Shown here: positions 1-11,120 of the stretch, one piece after another | How the letters are laid out: each line of letters opens with the position of its first letter | Numbering within the stretch: position 1 is the stretch's first letter | DNA from: Rhyzopertha dominica | Lineage: Eukaryota > Arthropoda > Insecta > Coleoptera > Bostrichidae | Direction: 5' to 3' | Length of the DNA: 64,000 nt | Assembly (NCBI GenBank): GCA_025024175.1 | Contig: QCXZ01000086.1 | Span: forward strand, 24,828,245 to 24,892,244 | Made by a program: the position numbers and the translations under genes | The notes under the pieces: generated by a model | Database searches by the model: none | What the model saw: only the letters and a program-made list of their open reading frames with translations | Told to the model about the DNA's origin: nothing

Positions 1-620
1 TGTGACTAATTCTAATATCTTTTCAAGTATAATGCACTAAATAAGTATTTGTCTTATGTAGCTTTCCCACAGTACACCCTGGTTGTTAAAAACAATTAGA
101 TCGTTTCTGCCGAGATTTCAAGTAATTTAGCGCCGGTTTGAAAGTCTTTATCCTCACCGATCTGCCAATAAAATCTTTTACAGTGGAACATTTACCGAAT
201 CGTTCTTTTTTTATGTATCCCTTAAGCCCGCTATCAATCTCTGGGAACTTTTTGCTATTCAGCATCGGACTCGGGCTTTAATGACTTTTGGAAACGGGAA
301 TAAGTGCCCGGCGAAAGAATTATTGATGGCTTAATTGCGATACAATTTGAGCCGTTGCAAAATGTGACTCTCATCCTCGGCGGATATCAGTTCGGTTTCG
401 TTGCTCAATTTCCTTCAAACCCCTGGAGGGTCGCAAGGGACGGCTGGCACCGGTCCAAACTACCCTTCCGACATTTCGGCGACGCGGACTTCCACCAGAT
501 CCCTTGTAGTTGGCGTAATTTTTGAATCTTCGCCGTCATTCCGTCGGACTTTACTGTAATTCATTGGAACAATGGGACGCTCCCGCGGCTGTAGCGGGAC
601 GAATTTTTCTCCCGGCGATA
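1..620. other. Flanking DNA left of the first LINE, no gene seen
   Basis: No convincing gene. The stretch from about 300 to 620 is clearly richer in G+C than the AT-rich background and ends at the TTA-rich tail of the minus-strand LINE, so the LINE appears to have landed at the edge of this patch. Short open frames exist on both strands (for example 304-525 plus) but show no recognisable domain or splice context. Confidence 0.5.
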
Positions 621-621
621 T

Positions 622-654
622 ATTAATAATAATAATAATAATAAATAATAATAA
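622..654. repeat. (TAA)n microsatellite, the 3' tail of the LINE
   Basis: A run of TAA units interrupted by one extra A. On the minus strand it follows AATAAA by only a few bases, so it is most likely the tail templated at insertion of the LINE, not an independent microsatellite. Confidence 0.75.
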
Positions 655-781
655 ATCTTTATTCCAACGGACCCAAAGGTCCATAGTGGACAATTCTACA
701 AAAGAAGATCAATGTTCTAATACAAAAAAAGATAACACTACAGATAACTTAAATATAAATATAAATTTATACTTTTATATG

Positions 782-3719
782 CTACAGAGCATGCAAACGA
801 GCATCTAAAAAATTTATAATAGCCTTCTTAACACTATTTCCGCTGAAATTGCTGTAGAAAATATCGAAACTTAAATTAATCTCATTGTACAGACGAAAAC
901 TATACAACAGAGGAGAGTTAAGGTGATGGTAAGTGCTAGGTGTACAATAATAAAATGTATTTTGAGAGCGAGAACTACGTCTAGGGCAAATTATAAATAT
1001 TTCTTTTAGTAATATATTACTATTTACAGAACCATTTAGTATTTTTTGTAAAAATATCAAGCAATGCGTGTTACGCCTAGAAACCAATGAGCTCTCGCCG
1101 ATCACCTCCAAGAGCTGCATCTGGTTACAATGTCTGACAGGATACATATTAAACATTTTAAAAAACACATATTTTGCAAATTTTCGAACAATATTTTCAA
1201 TTAGGTTAATATAAACTTGATAGTAAGGTTTCCAGACAACTGAGCAATATTCCAACCTAGACCTGACCAGAGAGTAAAAAAGAAGCTTTAGACTAGATAT
1301 ATTTGTAAATTCTCGAGTATTCCTAAATATAAAACCAAGAGTCTTCATTGCAGAGTTTGTGATATGCCAGAATATGAGGAACAAATGTCAGACTGCTGTC
1401 GAATATTACGCCCAAATCAGACACTTGCGTGCACCTCTCCAAAACATGACCATTTATATTGTAAAAATACGTTATCTTATTATTATTTCTAGTAAAAGAC
1501 ATTGTCTTACATTTGCTAATATTAATATCAAGCAAGTTTTTTTGGCACCATTGAGTCAACATGTCTAAATCGCGCTGTAATTCCAAACAATCATCAACTC
1601 CTCGGACTACCGTAGCAATCTTTAAATCATCCGCGTAAATAAACGGTCTGCAAGATAGGCTGCATACAACATCATTATAGAATACAACAAAAAGTAGGGG
1701 TCCCAGATTTGAACCCTGTACAACACCACTGCCCACGAGGTACCCAGAAGACGCAAACCCACGGTATTCCACATACTGTGTTCTATCTATTAGAATAGAT
1801 TTAAATAAAAGCAATAAGCTGTCACACAAGCCATAGTATTTTAATTTATTTAATAAAGCACAATGATGAACGCGGTCAAAAGCTTTTGACAGGTCAGTAT
1901 AGACTACATCCACTTGCAGTTTATTATCCATAGCTGATGACGTATAATGTGTAAATTCATAAAGGCAAGAAACTGTTGATTTACCCTTAACAAATCCATG
2001 CTGTTCAGGTACAATTCTGGACACCACGTGAGCGTAGACAGCATCGGACAGAAGGCATTCAAATAGTTTAGCAAAATTTGATAAGAGCGCAATTGGTCTA
2101 TAATTCTTTATATCGTGCCTGTCAGCTGCCTTGTGTACTGGTAAGACACGCGATGTTTTCCAGGCTGCAGGGTATATGCACAATTTAAGTATGAGGTTAT
2201 ATATATGGGACAGTGGTTCGCACAAACAACTAATACAATCCACAACCAAAAATGCAGGGATATTATCCGGACCACATACACCATTAGCTTTAATTCTCTT
2301 GGCTACTTTGCACACCTCAGATTGATCAATACAAAACATGTTTAACGAGTGCATAGTGCTATCACATGCAACAACATTTTTAAGAGAGGGACAGCAGTAC
2401 ATATTGCAGTAATCACAAGCACAGTCACCAGGCACACAGCCCATGTCACAGGTATGATTACTGCCACTACAGAGAAATGCTTTCGAAAAATGATCAGCAA
2501 AGGCATCAACAATTTCTTTCTGGGATGTAAGGGCATCATCATCATAAATCATATTCGCAGGTATACTTGTTGTTCTCCTCTTCTGGTCAACAAACTTCCA
2601 AAATTTCTTGGGGTCGTTTTTCAATGAGTTTTCAGCATGGCCAATAAATAACATATATTGCACATGAGTTTCCACCCTAATTTCTTTTTTCAAGCGTTTT
2701 AATGTATCTAAATAATACAAAGAACCTGTTTTTCTGTACACATCCCAGCATTTATTCTTCTTTTTAATTTTATTAATAATATCACGAGTATACCAGACAG
2801 GATAGTTACGAGTTTGTGAACGTGAGCCAGATTCAGGAACAAACTGAGCAAACATGTCATTTAAGGTAGCATAAAAAATATCGCAGGCTGGTTCAACTTC
2901 ATGGACATCTTTCAAAAATGACCAGTCCACCTGGCCAAGCGAGACGTACAGACCCTGTAGATCAGCCCGATAAAAATTGAATTTAGGAACACCGGCGTTT
3001 CCAAACGGACGGTCGTGCTCACGCGAGTACTGCACGCTCAGACTCAAGCAAGGATGATGGGAGTCCTCCGCAACTAGTGGCTGTTCAACTCTGGACACGT
3101 TTCCGATCAGATCACTGGTAGCCAAGACAAGGTCTAGCAACCTTCCGTTGACATTATAGACATTATTATGTTGCATCAAGTTTACAAGTGACAAGAACTG
3201 CCTGTATAAGCGAAAAAGATGCGTATCAGAATTTCCTAACATACACTCAACTATCTCAGGTATATTAAGGTCTCCACATATCATCACAGGGTGGTTGTAA
3301 TCTACAACCGTTTCCAAGAAATCAAACAAAGATATATAGTCATCGATGGTAGTAGACGGCGGCACATACAGAAGAACAATACTAAGATGGCCTCCATTCT
3401 TACAGCTTCCGTCCGTAATCCTCAAGACGATGACATCGATCGACGGTACAGGTGAAGTTATATTCAAATCTTTAACATAGATGTGGTTTTTTACTCCTGC
3501 CATCACTCCACCACCCCTGCTATATGCACGGTCACATCTAAATACATTATAATATGGGGGAAATAGTTCTGAAGATAGTACATTTGGGGTTAACCATGAT
3601 TCAGTTACAAGTATTATGTCGGCATCCAGTCCACAACAGGCAATGTAAAATTGAGATATTTTGGTGTTTAAACCTCTAACATTTTGGTACACTACATTAT
3701 ATATAAATCGATTATCCAC
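782..3719 (-). pseudogene. LINE ORF2: endonuclease plus reverse transcriptase, one frameshift
   Basis: The 798-residue frame starting at 3719 holds an EEP-type endonuclease (QNVRGLNTK near residue 13, TESWL near 40, GDLNIPEI near 150, EDSHHPCLSL near 220) and then a reverse transcriptase (NYRPIALLSNF, DLSKAFDRVHH, QGSNLGPLLF, catalytic YADD). It nicks DNA and primes reverse transcription of its own RNA. The frame breaks between about 1381 and 1360, after LTFVPHI, and continues in another frame (1384 down to 782) through the C-terminal thumb-like region with ITNSAMKTLGFIF. One frameshift is the only lesion seen, so the copy is young or the shift is an assembly error. Between endonuclease and RT (about 2388-2482) lies a cysteine-rich segment of about 30 residues. 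No RNase H domain is visible. Confidence 0.85.
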
Positions 3720-3748
3720 TTTATCAGTCAGGGTCCGTTGGGATGTAT

Positions 3749-4381
3749 TCAGTTTTTTGTGCTAATTATTTCTGGCATTCCACCACGATATCGCAATCGA
3801 ATGTCTTCTCCATTGGCACGACGTTCTCTATACTCTTTCCTTACGGAATAAGCTTTATTTTGCTGAACACGAGTCAAATCAGGATCAATGTAAATGTTAT
3901 TCCCAGGTTTGTGTCGAAGCATTTTCTTTGCGATGGCCGAATTTCCTATTTCTACCTTAATAAGGCGGGGTCGAGATCGATTGCTATCAAGTTTCCCCAG
4001 CCGCGAAACAGTAACGACGTGGTTTTGACCGTTCATTACCGAAGAAAGCATGTTCACAACCGTGTCATAATCCTGCTGCTCCTGCTGCCCGGGATCTCCT
4101 GTTATTTCCGGCTCCGGCAATCCACGAACAATAACATTGTTCGACCTTTGCATACGTTCTATAGCCTCAGTATCGTGAATATTAAATATTGCACGCTCTT
4201 TTGGGTTAATCAACGGCAGTATCGGACCCCTCGCCCCTCTATATTGAATGAGATGGGCGTGCGCCCTTGTCCCGCTTTCGAAATATTTATTTCGCTCTCT
4301 AAATGCACACTGGGTCCATTTCATGCATTTTTCACACAGATGCGTAATACACTGTACCACGCGGCTTATGAGTTCAACCAT
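3749..4381 (-). CDS. LINE ORF1 nucleic-acid-binding protein
   Basis: An open frame of 210 residues directly upstream of ORF2 on the same strand; its stop lies 29 bases before the ORF2 ATG. It contains RSNNVIVRGLPEPE around residue 80, then VSRLGKLDSNRSRPRLIKVE, NNIYIDPDLTRVQQ and RKEYRERRANGE. This order (an RRM-like NVIVRGLPE strand, a basic RPRLIKV strand, then a DLT-QQ-RK-ELK-RR segment) is the usual pattern of ORF1 proteins in CR1-like and related LINEs, which coat the element RNA. The first 60-70 residues are not recognisable and may be flank; no gag-type CCHC zinc knuckle is evident. Position and motifs together make the call reasonably secure. Confidence 0.75.
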   Translation of the reverse strand: MVELISRVVQCITHLCEKCMKWTQCAFRERNKYFESGTRAHAHLIQYRGARGPILPLINPKERAIFNIHDTEAIERMQRSNNVIVRGLPEPEITGDPGQQEQQDYDTVVNMLSSVMNGQNHVVTVSRLGKLDSNRSRPRLIKVEIGNSAIAKKMLRHKPGNNIYIDPDLTRVQQNKAYSVRKEYRERRANGEDIRLRYRGGMPEIISTKN

Positions 4382-4599
4382 AAGCTTTAGAGAGAACTAT
4401 TTCATTTCGTAATTAAATGCGTTGCAGCATATTTCGCGAGCTTAGATTGTTTTTTTTTTCATTCATCGGCACCACATTTCTTTTATGTGATTTTGTCGAA
4501 AATATTTAAGGATTAAAAAAAATTTCATTCAACGATAAGAGATCTCGCATTTCCGCTTTATCCATAATAGATACATACATGTATGTATTTATTCTGGAT

Positions 4600-5870
4600 A
4601 GAGTAACCGCAGAAAACTCCAATCAGATCTCTATTGTCTTAAGCCAGTCTTTAACACCTTCACCAACACGATGTTTAGACGCAAAACCACCAGGCCATGC
4701 TGTACGGGGGCATCTGTTGACCATATGTCCAATTGTTTGGAGGGGATCTCCACATTCACAAGAAGGGTTGATAAATGAATCCCATTTAAGAAAACACTTG
4801 CATTTCCCATGACCAGTGCGAAGGCGATTCAGAGTGACCCAAGACCCTCTTGGTAGGTCAGTTCCTGCTGCCTCTTCCGTAGGATCGTCTATAAGCTGCT
4901 GATATATCATGTTTCTTAAGTTGCCAAACAGAACACCGTCCATCTTCAATGGTATAAGGAGCACGAAGGAAATCTTCTGTCCACAGAGGTTTTCTAGAAG
5001 TTAGCCGAGTTGTAGGTAGCTCTTGCAGATCTCGGGAAATCAGAAACTCATTAGGAGCTGATTGATATTTTTGCTAAGCTTTATATGTAGCAAACTATCT
5101 GCGAATCTCCGGAGGAAGCCAAGGTAATGGAGTTGACTTAATTGTTCCAGTGATTAGTCGCATTGCAGTATTTAACTGAGTGTCAATTTTTCCTGTGTGA
5201 TGACTGTTTTTCCAAACAGGACAGCAGTACTCAGCAGTGCTATAAAGCAAGGCAGTTGCAGAAGTACGGAGTACCGATCCTTGTGGAAGACCATTATTCA
5301 AAATCCTGAATTTGCTACTTTTCTCTCCCAAAAACACTCTGAATTGACGTTGGGATAGCATTCGTTCGATGAGCTTTACAGTCTTTCCACATTTCAGAGT
5401 ATTAAATAGTTTGAGGATGAATCCATCTTTCCACATAGTATCGTAGGCCGCCGATAAGTCTGTGAACACAACTCCAGTTTTCAATCGTTTCTGGAAACCA
5501 ACTTTAGCATATGTTGTTAGAGCCAAGACTTGGTCACAGCAACTTCTGTTCTTCCTAAAACCTGCTTGTTCCTTCGGGAGTGAGTCTTCAATAATAGATC
5601 CTATTCTCTGGTAGAGTAATTTCTCTAGTAACTTGCAGCAGACACTCAGAAGGGGTCGGTAACTTCCTGCTTCATTTGGAGGTTTCCCAGGCTTTAAGAC
5701 AACAATCACCTTTGTTTTCTGAAACAAACTTGGAAGAGTACATGTATCTAAAAGATTATTATAGAACAATAACAACCATTTTAAAGCATTCGGTCCCAAG
5801 TTTTTCAAGACTTCTGGGTAAATACCATTTGCGGGTGTTCAGAACATTTTTGGTCGCACAGTACCTATAG
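4600..5870 (-). pseudogene. Jockey-like LINE reverse transcriptase remnant with internal deletion
   Basis: Reading the minus strand from about 5835: NGIYPEVLKNLGPNALKW, then VVLKPGKPPNEAGSYRPL, LPKEQAGFRKNRSCCDQV, FTDLSAAYDTMW and NNGLPQGSVL are RT blocks of a Jockey-like LINE. After QGSVL the frame jumps straight to ATALLYSTAEYCCPVWK, which belongs to the far C-terminal region, so the catalytic FADD block and thumb are deleted. A second open piece (4964-4623) gives LPRGSWVTLNRLRTGHGK and CECGDPLQTIGHMVNRCP, the typical C-terminal Cys/His end. The element is a dead, 5'-truncated copy. It sits just upstream of the first LINE in the same orientation but differs from it in sequence. Confidence 0.75.
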
Positions 5871-5879
5871 AATTTTGCT

Positions 5880-7470
5880 CCATTTCTAATATTCATACTC
5901 AATACAGAGAGTTGTCAAACACAGTATTACAGGTATAATTTACGCAATTAGTGTTTTACATATTTAGCGCTGTTTTCGCGATACAAAATTTATCCGAAAA
6001 TCATACTCTTATGCAAAATATTCAAATAAAGCCAATTAGGGAATTTCCACATTATTTCAAGGGTATCGTTAAAAGTTTCGTGACTCTAGAGTTGTATCGT
6101 CTTGTGTAGATTTATTTGGAGGTCTATTTTAACGAATTTAGTACGAAGCACCTGAAACTAGAGCCGATCTTGCAGAAATTCGGTGGTGACCATGACTAGA
6201 GTGCATTTAATCGGGCAAATCACTTCATAAATTTGCATTACCCATGTTAAGCTGCGTGATTTATAGAGTTGGTGCCAAGTTATCAGGCGGGACAGATTTT
6301 GTCGAGGTAAAAAGATGGAGCGTTCGCCGTCGAATAATCTGCAGATTAGCTCGTTCAGCTCAGAATCTGCGGGTCTGTAGGCCCACTTTCCGGGGCGATA
6401 AATTACCTTTTTGTGTTTTACATATCTGTTAGCAGACTGTCGGTTGCCTTTAGAAGAAAAGAAGGGATGCTGGTATATTAACCGGTGTGAGATCATACTA
6501 CAGCCATTAGCTCAATACCACAATACATGTTAATATTAATATTAAATCTGAGGGTATTCAATTTAACTTCCTCCTCCTCCTCCTCTTTCTATTAATTGCT
6601 TCCTTATATACGACAGGTCTTATGGAATTCGAGCAAAGTGTACCTAGAATGTGGTATAATCCTAAATCAAAATACCCCTGGTGCTTCCTCTATGCTTCTT
6701 TACGGAATAGCTTAAAATCCAATCCTAAACTTGGCATTACGAATACAATACGGACCGGTCCGAATTTTTCAGCAAATGTGTAAACAAGCCGCAGGGGGAG
6801 GGAATGAGTTGACATGATAATCTCTTGCTCGAGTAGTCGTCCCTGTTATCCACTCAGAATGATGATATCACGGTTGTCCTTAAANTACACCGGCCCCGGG
6901 GAGAAAGAAACTTTGNCTGACTGATAACGTACCTACGTCAGATGAAATAGAGTCGACCCTGCGACTAAGACAGCCAGCGACATAAATCAACCCCTGTAGT
7001 GGTGGCTGTCCCAGAATGCGCCGCGCCGGAGGCCACGAATAATATGAACGCAATTAACAAGCATTTATCAAACCGATTNGTCCACTCGGCGAGCATTCTA
7101 CCTGGCTAATTGGCGGAATTAATATGCAGAAAAGGGTTTTGGGCTCTCCCGACGAAAACAGCACGAAACAAGCCACAAATCACTCATGCAATTTATGCAT
7201 TTAAACAGGCTTTTGTCTGAACGCTACCCACAGGGATATATCCCCTTCTTTAGGCTCCATCGGCGATGAAAACAAAAAGCGATTGGCGAATCCGTAGGAT
7301 TCCTAAGATGTTTTCTGCCTTTCATATAATATGAATTTCCCCTACCTAGGTTGACTTTGTGTGGGGTGGTCATAAAACGGTGGTAACACGGGGCAGTTCC
7401 ATACCCGAAATGTGATGAATACAGTCCTTTGAAACGAACAATTATTATTGGATTTGCTATGTTTCATTTC
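5880..7470. other. Intergenic, no gene seen; GC-richer patch about 6780-7330
   Basis: AT-rich sequence with a short CTC-repeat near 6570, three single N, and a GC-richer patch from about 6780 to 7330. Open frames in 6158-6496 (minus) and 6244-6432 (plus) overlap each other on opposite strands and match nothing recognisable. Confidence 0.4.
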
Positions 7471-7479
7471 TTAATAATT

Positions 7480-8460
7480 AGTACGTTTTCTCTTGTCTTT
7501 CCATGATTTACCTTTTATTTTCCGCAGCTTATCCACATGCTGTTCCCATCCCTTTCTTGGCCTTCCTCTATCATTGTTTCTTATGTCTTCTGGGGAATTC
7601 TCTTTTCCACTTTGTGCAGGTCCTAGCCATCACTTCTTCCATTATGGGTTTTACCTTCTATATGTCTTATTGTGAATATTAAATCTTATGTATTTTCTGT
7701 TCCGAGCTTTTATTCTGCTTTGATTCTTCTACAGTATTATTTCGATATGGTCTCTAAATCTTTTCAGTGTTATCTGTCTATAATTTTAGTAGCCTTTTTT
7801 GTATGTTGACGTAATAATTTCTNTCTTCCGGTATCTTAGTTACTTATATAAGATCGTTTAATAGTTCTATAAATTTTTTTTGCCGTAGTTCAGCATTTTG
7901 GTATATATTTTATCCTGTCTTGCTGCTTTTCCTAATTTCTGTTTTTTTTATTGCCATTTCGACTTCATTTTTTGTTATTCTTTGTGTATTATATCATATT
8001 TTTTAATCTTCTTCATCATTTTCATTTTTTATCTGTTTAGTGTGTCGTCTATTCCTTCTTTGACTTTTACATTTTTCAGTAAAATTTTCTGTAAAATAAT
8101 TTCTGATTATGTTCCGCCATTCTGTCCCATTTTCGTCCAAAATCTCAAACTTGTTTTGGTGCCTAGATAAATTTTCTTTAATTTTTTGCTGGTTATCTGG
8201 TGCTTTTTTCGTTATGCACATTTGTGATTCCTGACTCTAAGGATATATTTTTGAAAATATTACATTTCTGTATTCGCCTAGTTGTTTGTGTCTTGGTTTC
8301 AACTTTTTTTATTTTTTTAATTTCTAGGTCTTGATCCTTTTCTTAATTACTTTTGCTTCTTTTGAGTACTTTTCTTTTATTAAAGTTTCCATCCATCCAA
8401 GTAGTGGTTTCTTGCGTTTTTCGTATTACCTATGAAGTAGTGTATTATTGATTTACCTCC
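7480..8460 (-). pseudogene. Decayed RTE-like LINE reverse transcriptase
   Basis: The plus strand is strikingly T-rich here because it is the complement of an A-rich LINE ORF. In broken minus-strand frames one reads FEILDENGTEWRNIIRNYFT (within 8221-8003), then the RT-entry block KAARQDKIYTKMLNYG and ELLNDLI (about 7930-7850), and at the 3' end NNDRGRPRKGWEQHVDKL (about 7600-7540), followed by a basic GKSWKDKRKR tail. These are the linker, RT block 0 and C-terminal GRPRKRW signature of RTE-type elements common in insects. Most of the RT core, including the catalytic YADD region, is missing or unreadable. It is a fossil with many frameshifts. Confidence 0.6.
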
Positions 8461-8469
8461 CGTAAATCC

Positions 8470-9460
8470 TAGGATATTCAATAATAATGTAACTTATTTT
8501 CAATAGGTTCTGTACCCACTTACAGGAAATATAATGAGAAGAGAATGAATTAATATGCAAGTATACACAAGGCTACAACCATAAACAATATTTAAATATG
8601 TCTAATAATTTACATAAAATGAAGAAAACATAAAGAAAATAGCGATTAGGTGCAAAAAAATGGATCGTGTTGGCAAATATTTCTAATGTTTGTTTTTAAG
8701 TTCTGAAATTAAATGTGGGTAAAGAATAAAGTTCCTTATTCTAGAAAAAGTCTAAATTTTGTTGTTTTCGCGTCTCAGTTAGTGCGTTACGTATAAGGCA
8801 CAATAAATAGTGTATTTTATGAAATTATTCCAAGGCATACGATGGCGGCAAACATAAAACTGAAAAACAACGGACATCGTTATTTGATTTTCACACCGTT
8901 AGCAAACTAAATGAACTTAAACTAACGGACGCCCCTTAATATAACAAACTTTTTTTCCACAGATGTGAATGCTGCTCTTTATTATCTCGATGGCTGCACT
9001 TCGTTACCAACATCGATTTTAATTGTGTTTACAAAGAGCACATTGTTAAACAATACACTAGACTCATCGGTCCAGGCTTTCCGTGTTGAAAAGTGAATGT
9101 TTATTTAATGACAATGTACCGAGTGTCGATGAAGTATCGCAGAAAATTCAATGTAGTGATTAGTTCCAAATTTCTAAAAAAAAAAACGCTGAACTTGAAG
9201 CCAACCTTTTTTGTTATTTTCCTGAATGACCTGATACGCTATATATAACATGAATTTTCCACACGGAGATGATTTTGATGATGAATTTTTTGGGAACTTA
9301 CTGATAAGACTTACTATATGTTTTTTTCAAATCGTTTGGAGGTTGTTGACCAGACAATGACTCCTTCCAATGAGGTTGGCTTTCTGAGTTTAACCACTCA
9401 CCATAATCTTAAATGGGGTGCCCAAACTGACATACCGTGTAAACGCCTTTATGTAGTGTG
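8470..9460. other. Intergenic AT-rich DNA, nothing recognised
   Basis: No open frame with a domain, no splice-bounded exon and no terminal repeats were found. Confidence 0.4.
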
Positions 9461-9466
9461 CTATGA

Positions 9467-9772
9467 TTGCGTAATGTCATAAAACAATGTAACATTCATT
9501 TACTTTGTCTGCGGCATGATTCATTGGGGTACACTCTTCCTAGGTACGTGGGGTATTTCTTTTATAACAGCTTAGAGCATAAAGAATTGCCCTATAACGT
9601 GAGCACTCTGTTTCTTTTACTCAGTGATAACAGTCTACTTGAGAATCTACAGTCTGAAATGGTTTTCAGGACTTTTAAGTCCAGAGCGAAAGAACTATTG
9701 CAAAAATGTCGTTATTCTGCAGCCGAGCAATTTTGTTTGCATACTCAAATTTTGTCATTTTTTTCTGAATAG
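9467..9772 (+). other. Open frame resembling the C-terminal end of a LINE ORF2
   Basis: A 101-residue frame whose second half (TLPRYVGYFFYNSLEH followed by VFRTFKSRAKELLQK and a short tail) has the rhythm of LINE ORF2 C-termini, in which a LPR block and a FKSKLKEYL-like block precede the stop. No RT core is visible upstream. The mariner element is inserted 20 bases after the stop. The resemblance is weak; it may be chance. Confidence 0.25.
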
Positions 9773-9791
9773 TAACAATATTTCTTAATTA

Positions 9792-11118
9792 CGAGGCATG
9801 TTTTTTAAGTAAGTACCGTTTTGCGATTCCGCCGCCGCAGCGCTACGGTCGGCGTTCCGCGCATGCGCGCTGGTTACCTACATCTCTTGTCTACGCACTG
9901 ACGCCATTACAGTTTGATTCTTCATTGTATACGTTGTTTACTGAGTGTTTAAGATGCCTCCGACAATCGTGAGTCCCGCCGATTGTGAAGTACGGGCTGT
10001 TATACGATTTCTTAGTGCTAAAGGCGTAAAACCGACCGATATTCATCGCGAGATCTGTGAAGTTTACGGACAAAACATTATGAGTGATGGAATGGTAAGG
10101 AAATGGGTGAGAGCATTTAAAGATGGCCGCACAAATGTGCATGATGAAGAACGGAGTGGGCGTCCTTCGGTCGTTAATGAAGATTTGGTTCAGGAATTGA
10201 ACGAAAACGTGAGAGAAAACAGACTCTTTACAATTTTATCATTGTGCGACTGCTTTCCTCAATATTCTCGTAGTGTTTTGTATCGCATTGTGACCGAGAA
10301 CTTGAATTATCGGAAATTGTGTTCACGTTGGGTTCCGAAAATGACGGATTTGCACAAAACCCAACGTTTAGGCAGTGCATTGACTTTCCTTGAGCGGTAC
10401 CACAATGAAGGTGGAGATTTTTTAGACCAAATTGTTACTGGTGACGAAATAGGGTGGCCTACGTCACACCAGAATCGAAACAACAATCCATGGAATGGAG
10501 ACATTCATCATCACCCAAAAAAGTGAAGTTTAAGCAAACAATTTCTGCCCGGAAAATCATGTGCACAGTTTTTTGGGACAGAAAAGGAGTATTGCTAGTG
10601 GAGTTTCTGCCTCGTAATGAGACAATCAATGCAGCGTCTTATTGTAAGACATTGAACAATCTGCGTCGTGCAATCCAGAACAAAAGACGTGGCAAGTTGA
10701 GTAAGGGTATCGTTTTGCTGCATGACAATGCCCGTCCACATGTGGCTAATCGGACCAAAGATCTCATCAAATCTTTTAAATGGGAAACTCTAGATCATCC
10801 TCCATACAGCCCTGATCTGGCGCCCAGCGACTACCATTTGTTCCTGCACTTGAAGAAACACCAGAGTGGTCAGCGTCTTCAAGACGATAACGAAGTCGAA
10901 ACATTTGTGATACAGTGGTAAACAAGTCAGGCGGCAGAATTTTATGAGGAGGGTATTCAAAAACTGGTGCCACGTTATGACAAGTGCCTAAATATTCACG
11001 GAAATTATGTAGAAAAGTAGATTAAGGTACAGGCTTTCATGTAAGATAAAATTATTGCAATATCTTTGCACGTCTTTTTTTAATTCCAAAACGGTACTTA
11101 CTTAAAAAACATGCCTCG
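9792..11118 (+). mobile_element. mariner-family DNA transposon, 1327 bp
   Basis: The ends are 32-bp perfect inverted repeats starting CGAGGCATG (9792-9823 and 11087-11118), each flanked by the TA target duplication expected for Tc1/mariner (9790-9791 and 11119-11120). The single transposase gene between them lies on the plus strand. Perfect ends and an almost full-length coding region indicate a young insertion. The copy itself is disabled by one frameshift and one premature stop, but its ends could in principle be mobilised by a related transposase elsewhere in the genome. Confidence 0.95.
9954..11020 (+). pseudogene. mariner transposase (D,D34D), frameshift and stop
   Basis: ATG at 9954 opens a typical mariner N-terminus: paired HTH motifs (CEVRAVIRFLSAKG near residue 10, SDGMVRKWVRAFKDGR near 46) and the GRPS linker. 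The catalytic triad is present: VTGDE, LLHDNARPH, and PSDYHLF exactly 34 residues after the second Asp, the mariner signature. A one-base deletion near 10446-10452, just after the first catalytic Asp, shifts the frame. A TAA at 10919-10921 (after VETFVIQW) cuts off the last 33 codons, which remain readable to a TAG at 11018-11020. Both lesions are needed to explain the break; the rest is intact. The enzyme cuts and pastes the element at TA sites. Confidence 0.93.
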
Positions 11119-11120
11119 TA

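Larger units (their letters stand above)
622..4390 (-). mobile_element. Nearly complete non-LTR retrotransposon (CR1/Jockey-like group)
   Basis: On the minus strand the order is ORF1 (3749-4381), ORF2 (3719 down to 782), a short 3' UTR, an AATAAA signal (663-658) and a (TTA)n tail at 654-622. This is the layout of a LINE with an apurinic-type endonuclease, RT and microsatellite 3' tail. The 5' boundary is not sharp; the first part of ORF1 may already be flank or may be 5'-truncated. No target-site duplication could be identified by eye. Assignment to CR1, Jockey or a related clade is not settled from motifs alone. Confidence 0.8.

Noticed and set aside
2349..2627. Plus- and minus-strand ORFs overlapping the first LINE (2131-2325, 2342-2545, 2349-2627 and similar)
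   Set aside because: They are shadows of the ORF2 frame on the minus strand.
3743..4390. 215-residue plus-strand ORF
   Set aside because: It lies exactly opposite LINE ORF1, which has recognisable motifs on the minus strand; the plus frame has none.
7493..8170. Hydrophobic plus-strand ORFs resembling membrane proteins
   Set aside because: They are the complement of an A-rich minus-strand RTE-like fossil; the hydrophobicity comes from T-rich codons.
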